Made by a program: the position numbers and the translations under genes. A DNA stretch of 43,744 nt, from assembly GCF_013283785.1 (NCBI RefSeq), contig NZ_JABCPZ010000073.1, positions 1-43,744 of the forward strand, given 5' to 3'. Origin of the DNA: Nonomuraea antri (GTDB lineage Bacteria > Actinomycetota > Actinomycetes > Streptosporangiales > Streptosporangiaceae). The notes under the pieces are model-generated. The model was not told the origin of the DNA and did no database searches. It worked only from the letters and a program-made list of their open reading frames with translations. Below are positions 34,004-41,984 of this stretch, piece by piece; positions within the stretch are counted from its first letter, which is position 1, and each line of letters begins with the position of its first letter.

Positions 34004-34285
34004 TCACGCCGCGTCGGCCTCCTCGCCAAGATCGAGGTGGACCTCCATGCCGTCCAGCGGCGCGTTCAGGTGGTAGACGTAGTCCCCGAAACGACGCACG
34101 TTGTCTTGTTGGTAGGGGGACATGATGGCCACGTCGGCGTGATGCACTGCCTGCCTCTCGTTGCGCAGTTGGTTGAGCACCAGCGACATGTCCAGCGTGG
34201 TCTGGTACCGGGTCGTGGTCGTATCCGGCCGGAAATTCCGCTCAAACATCCGGCGACGCGATCGCGTACGGGCGCGGCGCGGTGA
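34004..34285 (-). pseudogene. C-terminal fragment of a Tn3-family-like transposase
   Basis: The frame reads TRYQTTLDMSLVLNQLRNER, QAVHHADVAIMSPYQQDNVR then RFGDYVYHLNAPLDGMEVHL. The pattern of NQLR helix, DVA-SPY and RFGDY is that of the end of Tn3-type transposases. Upstream of 34285 similarity stops. The same tail is found at 13722-13802, and both tails sit back to back with a Tn3 N-terminal fragment. Confidence 0.55.
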
Positions 34286-34347
34286 ACCGGTCTCGAATTG
34301 GATGTACCAGCGGGTAGTGACACAAGGCGCGCGTAGCGTGACGCGTT

Positions 34348-34491
34348 GTGGCACAGGGGCATTTATCCGCCACACAGGTTGACCGGTATGGCCCGTTCGT
34401 GGTGGACCCGACGCCGGAAGAGCCAGAGAGGTTCTTCTTCCTGGACGCTGCCGCGCTGAAGGAAGCGCAGGACAAGCGGCAGCCCAGGTGA
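34348..34491 (+). pseudogene. N-terminal fragment of a Tn3-family transposase
   Basis: A 47-codon frame from GTG 34348 reads MAQGHLSATQVDRYGPFVVD then PTPEEPERFFFLDAAALKEA before a stop, the very start of a DUF4158 domain (compare YGRYDGPPSRAEMEKIFFLD at 13970). Everything after is lost. No transposase can be made. Confidence 0.68.
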
Positions 34492-34732
34492 TCGACGGCC
34501 ACGGTGAGCGCGTGCCAGGCCGCGTGCGAGACCTGGTACAGGGACTGCTGAATGCCAGACGGGGGCGTCACCAGGCGCAGATCGGCGGTTCGGCCTCGCC
34601 GCAGACTCCCCACATCGAAGATCAGCAGATAGCGCAGATCGCGTGGTTGATCGAAGCAAGCCACGGTCGGCCAGGAGGAGAAGGCGCAAATGCCCCACCT
34701 CGAGGAGGGGCCGTACGTCAATATCGGTGTCC

Positions 34733-37108
34733 ATGGGTCGCAAACGCCGTCCATGGGACCTGTACAAGCTCATCACCGCGCTGGCATTCTCGGGTTTCAC
34801 CGTGGCCGCAGCGTTCGCGGTCGGGGTACTGCCTGGCAACGCCGAACTCGGGGACATTGACCCGCTCAGCGCGGTCATTGCCTTGTTGGGCCTGGCTGCC
34901 TCGCTGTGGTTGAGCCTGCATCAGCCCTTTGATCTGACTGCTGAGGCCACCAAACTAGCCGCCGAGGTGCTGCACGACGAAACCATCGCACGCCGGCAGT
35001 TGCTGGGCGGGGAAGTCCGGCCGATCGACATCACCTTTGCCTTGCGCCGCGCACCCCGCGAAGCCCACGGTCTTCCAGTGACTGGCACGCTGGCCGAGGT
35101 TGTCGACTACTTCGGTTGCCACCGTCCGAGTCGCCTGGTGATCACTGGTGCAGCGGGTTCTGGTAAGACGTTCCTCGCCATTGACTTGATTGTGGCACTG
35201 CTCGCCGGACGCGCCCCTGATGCGCCGGTTCCCATTCGTCTGACGGCGGCCTCTTGGAACCCCGACCAGCCGGTTGAGGAGTGGCTGCGTAGCCACCTCA
35301 GGCGGACCTTCGGGCTTCGTCCCGCGCTGGCCCGGGCACTTGTGAAGGGGCACATGGTGCTGCCGGTCGTCGATGGCATTGATGAGATGGATGCCGTCGC
35401 GGCACCAGGCTATGCCTCGCGTGCCGGGCGAGCCCTGCGTGCGATCGACGCCTACCAGCTCGGCCGGGCTCATGCCGAGATCGTGGTGACCTGCCGCACC
35501 CACCAGTACGAGACGCTGCAGGAAGCTGAGGCCGGAACTCGGGACGTGGCATGGGTGCAGGTACAGCCAGTTGAGCCTGATCAGGCGCTGACTTTCCTGG
35601 AAGGACGCTGCACCAGCATCCAACGCTGGGCCAAGGTGCTGGATGCCATCGACTTTGAGCCCAGTGGACCGCTGGCCCAGGGTCTGGCCACCCCGTGGCG
35701 TTTGACCCTGGCTGCGATCGTCTACGAGCAGCGGGAAGCTGACGGGACCTACCGGCACGATCCTGATGCGCTGACCGAGCTGGCTTCGGCCGAGGAAGTC
35801 GGCGAGCATCTGCTGGCCCGCGTGATCGATGCCGCCACTCCCTGCGACGCCCGCTACAGCGGGCGCCAAGTTCACCGCGGGCTGGCAGTGCTGGCTCGTT
35901 ACCTGGACCGCAACAGCGCCGAGCCTCTCCCGGTGCTCGGCCGCCGCCCGCTGCCGAGCACCGATCTGGTGCTGCACGAGTTGTGGCCACTGGCCGGCCA
36001 CCACGTTCCGCGGATCGTTCACGCGCTGCTCATTGGTGCCGCCTGGCTGCTGGTCCTCCTTGTGATGGGCATCCAGCCTGTGCCTGTCGACAGTGGGAGC
36101 GGCCCTGCCCGTGTCGGCAGCGGGAGCGGCTCGCTGCATCCCCTAGATCTAGGGGATGCAGGGCCTCATCAGCTCCTATACGGCCCTGGCCTCGAAAGGG
36201 GTGCCCTGTATCTCATAGGCGTTGTCCTGATGGCATCAGCATGGGTGCACTGGCCGAGCCCGACACGCTCGATGTCACGTGCGCTCACGACTCGCGCGGG
36301 CCGGCGTTGGCTCGTGGCAGGGCTCATAGCGGGGGCGCTTTTAGTGCCTGCCGTGATCCTGCCCCTGAGTTTGATCATCGCCGGACCATTGGGTTTCATG
36401 TCATTGCTCATGGGGTTGTCCATGACCATGCCTGTGCCAGGGTTCCTGTTCCTGCTCGGAGGACTGGTCGTAGCCGGACTCATGATCGCTTTTGCGAGTT
36501 CGAGGGCGGTGCTCGGGTTTGCGGTCGGACTTCTGCTTGGGCTTTTGGGCCTGGCCCCGGTAAGTCATGTGCTGTCGTTTGTTTCACTGGTGAGCCTGGC
36601 TTCGAGTCGGCCCCGGGACCTTCCGGCAACCCTGTTATGGATCGTGCTATGGAATGTGCTCATTCTCGGGTTGGGGGGTCTAGTGCTGTACAAGCTTGCC
36701 ATCAGGTTTTCGGGTCCCGGAAAAGCGGGTGCCCATGACCCCTGCTGGGCAGTGCGATCCGATGCCGCAGCAGGGCTCCTGTTCGCCCTCCTCAGCCTCT
36801 TCGCAAGTATGTTCCTGGGCGTTGGCCGGACCTTCTCCACTCTCGGGCCCATGATCGCAATTGTGGCGGGATCCATCATTAGTTTCGTAGCAGTGCGCTA
36901 TCTCGCGTTCTTGTTGTGCACCCGGCGCTGGAGTGGGAACCCACTGCCGTGGCGAATGGGCCGCTTCCTGCGCTGGTGCTCGCAGGCTGGCCTGATACGC
37001 GTGGCAGGCACTGCCTATCAGTTCCGCCACCGGGAACTTCAGGACTATCTGGCCCGCCATCCCATGCCCGAGCCTGCGGAGCGCCTCGAGAACGCGGGCA
37101 GCGCTTGA
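34733..37108 (+). CDS. Membrane-embedded NACHT-domain NTPase
   Basis: ATG 34733 removes a 30-residue basic extension without coding character. About 791 residues. Two N-terminal helices (ITALAFSGFTVAAAFAVGVL; PLSAVIALLGLAASLWLSL), then a NACHT domain with Walker A GAAGSGKT (139-146) and Walker B VLPVVDGIDEMD (209-220) with the paired acidics of NACHT. A winged-helix-like region follows, then about eight further membrane helices (about residues 430-730), and a C-terminal GTAYQFRHRELQDYLARHPM, the usual NACHT end motif. It probably signals at the membrane. Some bacterial NACHT proteins are antiphage effectors; the location beside recombinase and transposon relics fits a defence island. No partner gene is visible. 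The codon use is somewhat less GC-rich than its neighbours. Confidence 0.85.
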   Translation: MGRKRRPWDLYKLITALAFSGFTVAAAFAVGVLPGNAELGDIDPLSAVIALLGLAASLWLSLHQPFDLTAEATKLAAEVLHDETIARRQLLGGEVRPIDITFALRRAPREAHGLPVTGTLAEVVDYFGCHRPSRLVITGAAGSGKTFLAIDLIVALLAGRAPDAPVPIRLTAASWNPDQPVEEWLRSHLRRTFGLRPALARALVKGHMVLPVVDGIDEMDAVAAPGYASRAGRALRAIDAYQLGRAHAEIVVTCRTHQYETLQEAEAGTRDVAWVQVQPVEPDQALTFLEGRCTSIQRWAKVLDAIDFEPSGPLAQGLATPWRLTLAAIVYEQREADGTYRHDPDALTELASAEEVGEHLLARVIDAATPCDARYSGRQVHRGLAVLARYLDRNSAEPLPVLGRRPLPSTDLVLHELWPLAGHHVPRIVHALLIGAAWLLVLLVMGIQPVPVDSGSGPARVGSGSGSLHPLDLGDAGPHQLLYGPGLERGALYLIGVVLMASAWVHWPSPTRSMSRALTTRAGRRWLVAGLIAGALLVPAVILPLSLIIAGPLGFMSLLMGLSMTMPVPGFLFLLGGLVVAGLMIAFASSRAVLGFAVGLLLGLLGLAPVSHVLSFVSLVSLASSRPRDLPATLLWIVLWNVLILGLGGLVLYKLAIRFSGPGKAGAHDPCWAVRSDAAAGLLFALLSLFASMFLGVGRTFSTLGPMIAIVAGSIISFVAVRYLAFLLCTRRWSGNPLPWRMGRFLRWCSQAGLIRVAGTAYQFRHRELQDYLARHPMPEPAERLENAGSA
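36134..36161. repeat. Perfect 28-base palindrome inside the NACHT gene
   Basis: CTGCATCCCCTAGA (36134-36147) is followed directly by its exact reverse complement (36148-36161). It lies in the loop after the third membrane helix, beside Gly/Ser-rich codons (VGSGSGSLHPLDLGDAG). Confidence 0.85.
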
Positions 37109-37176
37109 TCGCGACACCGGACATCCACGAACGGATCATCGAAGCGTTACGACAGCCCAGGTCATCGAGCAAGTCG

Positions 37177-37209
37177 ATGTACGTGATAACAGCCAATTAT
37201 CACGTACAT
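37177..37209. repeat. Perfect lox-like palindrome upstream of recombinase relic
   Basis: ATGTACGTGATAA (37177-37189), a seven-base spacer CAGCCAA and TTATCACGTACAT (37197-37209): 13-7-13 with perfect arms. It lies 104 bases upstream of the recombinase relic at 37313 and 69 bases after the NACHT stop. The inner part GATAACAG is shared with the palindrome at 18382. Confidence 0.82.
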
Positions 37210-37312
37210 GGGCGTTATGCGATCATCGTCGAGCTGGTGATTTCGCCCTCTCGACCGGTGTGCGACTCGGAAACGTTGTCCGGTACATCGCTGCCGTGCC
37301 AGGCGGTCTGCG

Positions 37313-38243
37313 GTGAGTGCGGCGGGCGCGACAGTTACCGCGATCCACAGGGCGGCGATGGACCTCGGCGACGCGGCCGACGAGTTCCTCGGCACCCACC
37401 GGGTCGCCAACGACAACACCCGCCACGCCTACGCCTCGGCGATTGACCGGACCGTCACCGCGGTCGGCGGCCGCGACCGGCTCCTGTCCGACGTCACCGA
37501 CGCCGAGGTCGGTGACGCGCTCACCTCGCTGTGAGGCGGGTGCGCGCCGGCGACGTGGAACCGTAACCGGGCCGCGGTGTCCTCCTGGCTCACCTGGTGC
37601 ACCCACCAAGAAGAGATGGGCGGCGCCGTCGGTCCCGCCGACGCCGAACGGCGCCGCGAGAAAGTCGACCACACCAAGGTCGTCGCCAAGACCAAACTGG
37701 AACGGCGGCTGTCGCGCCGCGGCATCCCGCTGCGCGCCAAGACCCTCTACCGGATGCTGTACGAGACCGCCGCCCGCGCGCCGAGATCCTCTCCCTCAAC
37801 GTCGAAGACCTCGACCTGGAGAACCGGCGCGCGCCGCTGACCTCCAAAGGAGGAGACGCCGAGTGGGTGTACTGGGACGCCGGGACCGCCCGCCTCCTGC
37901 CCCGCCTGCTGCGGCTTCCCGACGACTATCCCGACGGGCCCGTCCGTACGCGAGGTCCCCTGTTCCTCGCCGACAGGCGGCCCGTTCCCGCCCGGCGCCC
38001 CGGACCCGAGCACATCTGCCCCCACACCGGCCGGCCGCGCCTGGGCTACGACCGGGTGCGCGTCCTCATGGAACGCCACCTCGGTCTCGACCCCACCAGC
38101 TGCGCCACTCCGCCGCCACGCACCTCGGCGAGCAGAAGGTCCCGCTGCAGCTCATCATGGCCAAGACCCGGCACAAGAACCCGCGCACCGCCATGCGCTA
38201 CACACGGCCCGGCGGCGAGGCCGTCGCCGAGATCACGGCCGGG
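37313..38243 (+). pseudogene. Tyrosine recombinase relic with in-frame TGA and two frameshifts
   Basis: GTG 37313 opens a frame with NTRHAYASAIDRTVTAVGGR and DAEVGDALTSL, then TGA at 37532-37534. In the same frame follow APATWNRNRAAVSSWLTWCT, LSRRGIPLRAKTLYRMLYET and AARA. A one-base loss near 37780 leads to EILSLNVEDLDLENRRAPLT and FLADRRPVPARRPGPEHICP. Another near 38095 leads to HQLRHSAATHLGEQKVPLQL and TRHKNPRTAMRYTRPGGEAV with the HxxR, H and Tyr residues. All catalytic motifs are thus present but in three frames. The TGA lies at the same codon as in the relic at 20852. The last frame runs straight into an IS5-type transposase tail. Confidence 0.82.
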
Positions 38244-38627
38244 CAGCGGGGCGATTCCCCGCAGTTCGAGCCCGTACTGAAGAAGATCCGCGTGCGTCGC
38301 CTGGGGCTGGGCAGAGCGCGCACCACGCCGAACCGAGTACGCGCCGACAAGGCGTACGCCTCCCGCAAGAACCGCTCCTACCTGCGCAGACGCGGCATCC
38401 AGTGCACCATTCCGGACAAGGCCGACCAGGCCCGCAACCGAAGGAAACTAGGCTCCCGCGGTGGCCGTCCGCCGAAGTTCGACCCGGAGGACTGCAAGGC
38501 TCGGAACGCAGTCGAGTGCGGCATCAATCGCCTCAAGAGACACCGCGCCGTGGCCACGAGGTACGACAAAATCGCGGTCAGATACGAGGCAACCGTCCTG
38601 GTAGCGGCCATCAACGAATGGCTGTGA
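38244..38627 (+). pseudogene. C-terminal half of an IS5-type transposase fused to the recombinase tail
   Basis: Following the recombinase C-terminus in the same frame is GDSPQFEPVLKKIRVRRLGL, VRADKAYASRKNRSYLRRRG, CTIPDKADQARNRRKLGSRG, FDPEDCKARNAVECGINRLK and ATRYDKIAVRYEATVLVAAI. This is the DDE second half of an IS5/IS1647-like transposase, with Asp in RVRADKAY and Glu in NAVECGINRL. The first half and the catalytic first Asp are missing. It differs from the IS5-type copies A and B, so it is a separate element. Confidence 0.75.
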
Positions 38628-38738
38628 CCAGGACATTCGACGCCATGCCCGCTCCGAGGCGGCGAGCAGCTGATAAACAGCTCGCCCAAGCCTGAGCGCT
38701 ACGGCATCTGACTGGGGATACCTGTCACGCCGACGATG

Positions 38739-39101
38739 TCAGGAAGACGTCAGGCAGAAGGGGTGGCCAGCCGGATCCAGCAATACCCGCCAGCGTCCGT
38801 CGCCGGGCTGATGGTCCGGTTTGGCCGCGCCGAGTTCCAGCGCCAGCTCTTCAATCGCATCGAGGTCGTCAGCGCGGAAATCCAGGTGGAACTGTTGTGG
38901 CACGTCCTGACCCGGCCACTGCGGAGCCCGGTATCCGTCAACCCGCTGGAATCCCAGATCACAGCCGGAGCCGTTCGTCAGAGCGACGAACTCGCTCGTA
39001 CTGAAGAGCTCGCGCATCCCGGTCAGTGCACCGTAGAAGCCCGCCAGCGTCTGCGGGTCGGCACAGTCCAGAGTCACCCCTCGCAGTTCAGCGCCTGGCA
39101 C
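38739..39101 (-). CDS. VOC family glyoxalase-like protein
   Basis: GTG 39101 has GGAG with six-base spacing. The 120-residue protein follows the single-module VOC pattern: LRGVTLDCADPQTLAGFYGA, then SEFVALTNGSGCDLGFQRVD, then QFHLDFRADDLDAIEELALE and LLDPAGHPFCLTSS at the end, with conserved His/Glu-type metal positions (QFHLDF and GHPFCL). These proteins sequester or modify small molecules, and some give antibiotic resistance; the substrate is unknown. The gene is intact. Confidence 0.88.
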   Translation of the reverse strand: MPGAELRGVTLDCADPQTLAGFYGALTGMRELFSTSEFVALTNGSGCDLGFQRVDGYRAPQWPGQDVPQQFHLDFRADDLDAIEELALELGAAKPDHQPGDGRWRVLLDPAGHPFCLTSS

Positions 39102-39199
39102 TATTCGCTCCTTCGTGTCCGCGCGTCTGTCTCCGTGAGCCGCCGCTGCACGCGATCACCGGCCTACAGCCACACCGTACTCGCCACATCCACCGCTGA

Positions 39200-39466
39200 A
39201 GTAGCGGTTTATCCCTGCCGCTGACCTGGCAACCCGCCTTTCAATTCGCCCCAGACCAACTGGCCGTGCTGCCCGGACGAGATCCCGACGATGTCGACAT
39301 CGCCGCGGTTCACCAGACGTTCCTCCAGGAGAAGTGGCCCAGCGCCAAGAAGATCGCCATAGCCTGCGGAACCTCGAGCGAGCATGTCCGCTACATCCTC
39401 GACGAGCACCCCGTCGACAGGCCAATCATGACCGTCGGCCCGCGGCCTGGTTGGATTCCTGCATGA
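39200..39466 (+). pseudogene. TniQ-like C-terminal HTH fragment
   Basis: From the stop at 39197 the frame reads LTWQPAFQFAPDQLAVLPGR, then DPDDVDIAAVHQTFLQEKWP, SAKKIAIACGTSSEHVRYIL and DEHPVDRP. The pattern DxVDxxxxHxxxxxExxxAxxIAxxxGTSxxxVRYxLxEHP is what I associate with the end of TniQ-type proteins in actinobacterial Tn7-like transposons. The target-selection N-terminus is missing and no ribosome-binding site is seen. GTG 39266 could start a 66-residue HTH peptide. Confidence 0.45.
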
Positions 39467-40194
39467 CGGACTGGTCGCAACTCAGCCATGCCTACGGCTC
39501 CGCGGAAGACCTACCTGCTTTGCTGGATCAGATCGAAGCAGACCCGAACGCCGAGCGCTGGAACAATCTCTGGTCGGCTCTGTGTCACCAGGGCAGCGTT
39601 TACTCAGCCAGTTTTGCGGCGCTGCCCCGGCTGACGACGATCGCCGCTGCCAGTGACGAGAACGAGCGGTTGAGAGCATTACTACTGGCAGGCGCGATCA
39701 TGGCTGGAGCGGACCAACCGCATGGCGTTGGCGATGTCCGAGAGAAGTACGCAATCGAGATCGCAGCGCTGCTGCGGATGGCGAAGGAGCACCTGCGAAC
39801 ACTCTCCGAGCGCGCCGAGTACATCTATCTACTCGAAGCCATTCTGAGATTCGAGGGCATCCAAGTCTGGCGCGAGGATCTTTCCTGGGGACTCGTGAAC
39901 GGAGAGTACGAGGTCTCCTGCCCCGGCTGCGAAGCCAGTCTGTTCATCGCCCTCGGCGACTACGGATACTTCTCCACCCGTGGCGACTACGCCCTGGAAG
40001 ACGACGTTCAGAAGGTCCCCCTGCTCCCTGCAGATCCTGGGGACCTCCACGCCATCGGCCAGCGTCTCCACAGCCTTGCTTCAGCCGATGGACAGAACGA
40101 TGTCGCCGTCGCGCTGACCTACCTCTTCGGGAACGCGCTCTGCCCAGACTGTGAGACGGAATTCTCCGTGGCCGACCAGATAGGAGACGCCTAA
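39463..40194 (+). CDS. HEAT-like protein of immunity type with two CxxC knuckles
   Basis: ATG 39463 gives MTDWSQLSHAYGSAEDLPAL, a start I know from a family of actinobacterial helical-repeat proteins found near polymorphic toxins and mobile genes. The 243-residue protein has helices typical of HEAT repeats (WNNLWSALCHQGSVYSASFA, ALPRLTTIAAASDENERLRA) and two zinc-knuckle pairs, SCPGCEASLFIALG and LCPDCETEF. No toxin gene is next to it. It looks intact; its assignment as an immunity or scaffold protein is inference. Confidence 0.68.
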   Translation: MTDWSQLSHAYGSAEDLPALLDQIEADPNAERWNNLWSALCHQGSVYSASFAALPRLTTIAAASDENERLRALLLAGAIMAGADQPHGVGDVREKYAIEIAALLRMAKEHLRTLSERAEYIYLLEAILRFEGIQVWREDLSWGLVNGEYEVSCPGCEASLFIALGDYGYFSTRGDYALEDDVQKVPLLPADPGDLHAIGQRLHSLASADGQNDVAVALTYLFGNALCPDCETEFSVADQIGDA

Positions 40195-40602
40195 TGACGT
40201 TGTTGAGGAAAACACCGGCTCGGTGAAACAGATCTGGTGTCACGCGGGTGAGACAGCGTCAGTCCTCCCTGGTCAGCGGTTCGCCGTTGGCCGCGAGCGT
40301 TGAGTTCCTACATAGTCGAAACCTCGCTCGTTTGGGGCTGGTGACACTTTCGTTGCTTACCCCTTGAGGATGTTCGTACGCCGAGGGGTTCGATGCCCGC
40401 GACGACAAGCGGATTTCGCAGGGGTCCTGGCCCCGCTCGCGCCAACACCTCCGCCAGGAGAAGCACCCGAAGGTAGGGCAGTGTTTGAGGGACGCTGAAC
40501 AATGGCAGATGAGACGCAGAGCGTTGACAGCAAGCGGCGCAGGTCTTTGACCGTGGGGCGCCTCTCCATCTGTGATTTTCGAAGAAGACCGGAAACCTCT
40601 TA
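40195..40602. other. Gap before IS copy B
   Basis: About 400 bases. Minus-strand frames here are open (for example 40569-40357) but have no usual start context or recognised motif. The sequence CCACGGTCAAAGACCTGCG (minus strand, about 40545-40562) resembles CCACGGCTGTCAAAGATCTG on the plus strand at about 41733 beyond the IS, hinting at an old inverted duplication. Confidence 0.3.
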
Positions 40603-41490
40603 GAGCGCCTAACAGAATGATCTTTGTTGTGCTTTGATCTCTCGCTGTAGCCGAGGGAGAGGAGCGTGGGTGGCCAAGCTGAAGCCGTGGGAGGTCAGCG
40701 ACGAGCTGTGGGCGGTGATCGAGCCGCTTGTGCCGCAGCATCAGCGCCGGTTCCGGCATCCGGGACGCAAACGGCTGGATGACCGGCTGGCACTACAGGG
40801 CATCTTGTTCGTGCTGCACACCGGGATCGCCTGGGAGCACCTGCCGCAGGAACTCGGCTACGGCTCGGGCATGACGTGCTGGCGACGGCTGGCCGAGTGG
40901 AACAAGGCCGGCGTGTGGCAGCGGCTGCACGAGGTCCTGCTCGATCGGCTGCGTGCCGCCGACGCCCTCGACCTCTCCCGCGCCGCGGTGGACTCCTCGC
41001 AGATCAGAGCGCTAAAAGGGGGCCGCAGACCGGCCCGTCCCCAGTCGATCGGGGGCGGGCCGGCAGCAAGCACCATCTGATCACCGACGCCACGGGCATC
41101 CCCCTGGCCACCATCTTGACCGGCGCCAACCGCAATGACGTCACCCAGCTACGCCCGCTGCTGGAGGCCATCCCGAAGGTGCGCGGCAAGCGCGGCCGGC
41201 CCCGCCAGCGTCCCGACGTGGTGCTCGCCGACCGCGGCTACGACCACGACAAGTACCGTCGCCTGGTCCGAGAGCTGCACATCCGTCCGCTGATCGCCCG
41301 CCGCGGCACTGAACACGGCTCCGGCCTGGGCAGACAACGCTGGGTCGTCGAGCAGACCTTCGCCCTGCTGCACGCCTTCCGCCGGCTGCGCATCCGCTGG
41401 GAAGTCCGCGCCGACATCCACGAGGCCTTCCTCAAGCTGGCCTGCGCGCTCATCTGCTGGCGGCGCCTCACTTCATTGCGTTAGGCGCTC
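40603..41490 (+). mobile_element. IS5-family insertion sequence, copy B (apparently intact)
   Basis: Ends are GAGCGCCTAACAGAATGA and its near-exact inverse TCATTGCGTTAGGCGCTC (two mismatches in 18). TTA flanks both ends (40600-40602 and 41491-41493), a three-base target duplication. The element is 888 bases with two overlapping frames joined by a slippery site. Confidence 0.92.
40670..41484 (+). CDS. IS5-family transposase made by -1 frameshift
   Basis: GTG 40670 has GAGAGGAG at good spacing. The first frame (to 41080) has the N-terminal domain, WEVSDELWAVIEPLVPQHQR and FRHPGRKRLDDRLALQGILF, and the first catalytic Asp in AAVDSSQIRALKGG. At CTAAAAGGGGG (about 41010) a -1 shift reads into the second frame: KRGPQTGPSPVDRGRAGSKH, GIPLATILTGANRNDVTQLR, VVLADRGYDHDKYRRLVREL and the Glu in GRQRWVVEQTFALLHAFRRL. 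DDE residues are all present in the joined product of about 270 residues. The whole is likely active. Confidence 0.88.
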
Positions 41491-41972
41491 TTAGCGCACG
41501 TCCCTCCCGCCAGAGCTCATGGTGCCCGCCGCTCGCGCAGCACGTTGAAGCTGGCTGGGACAGGTGGCTCGATGGAGGGAGCTTCACCAGAAGCCGCCGG
41601 ACAAACTGTCTGAAACGTTTCGTGAACCCGTTGGGGACAGCGGAGGAACGTGGTCGCTGTCATAGGTCTGCGCATCCCTGGGCTTGCCCGTCGGCTCCGT
41701 AGTTCCAGTTCAAAGCAGGACTGCACCGCCACGGCTGTCAAAGATCTGCGTCGCTCAGTGCCATTGCTCAGCGTTTCCACTGACATCCAGCCTGCGCGTC
41801 ACACGCCACACGTCACACCCGGGTCGGCCGGCGGCGACCGCATCCGAGACGGCGCTGACGCTCGATCTCAGTCAACTTGCGGGAATCTTTCCTTCTCGCA
41901 AGTTGGCGTGGCGGTGTGACTGCGCAACGTCTTCGAATTTTCGATTTTGATTTTCTGGAAAATGAAAAATGC
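41491..41972. other. Gap upstream of the zinc-finger/coiled-coil gene
   Basis: About 480 bases without a supported gene. CAACTTGCG (41873-41881) and CGCAAGTTG (41897-41905) form a nine-base inverted repeat about 70 bases before the promoter, a possible operator. The last 50 bases are very AT-rich for this DNA. Confidence 0.45.
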
Positions 41973-41978
41973 TAGAGT
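41947..41978 (+). promoter_or_regulatory. Promoter for a leaderless transcript
   Basis: TAGAGT (41973-41978) lies six bases before GTG 41985, as expected for transcription starting at the start codon. TTGATT (41947-41952) is a possible -35, although the 20-base spacing is long. No ribosome-binding site is present. Confidence 0.6.
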
Positions 41979-41984
41979 GCCGGT

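Noticed and set aside
37532..37534. Selenocysteine at the conserved TGA
   Set aside because: I see no convincing SECIS hairpin directly after the codon, no Sec machinery in the window, and TGG (Trp) is the simple one-step alternative.
40259..40759. Minus-strand frame of 166 codons next to IS copy B
   Set aside because: It overlaps the IS end and its transposase start, lacks a start context and shows no recognisable motif.
28958..41490. Inversion of the DNA between IS copies A and B by recombination of the inverted copies
   Set aside because: Copy B has a TTA duplication on both sides, which a past inversion would have separated. Only copy A lacks a duplication, and simple decay or a deletion explains this.
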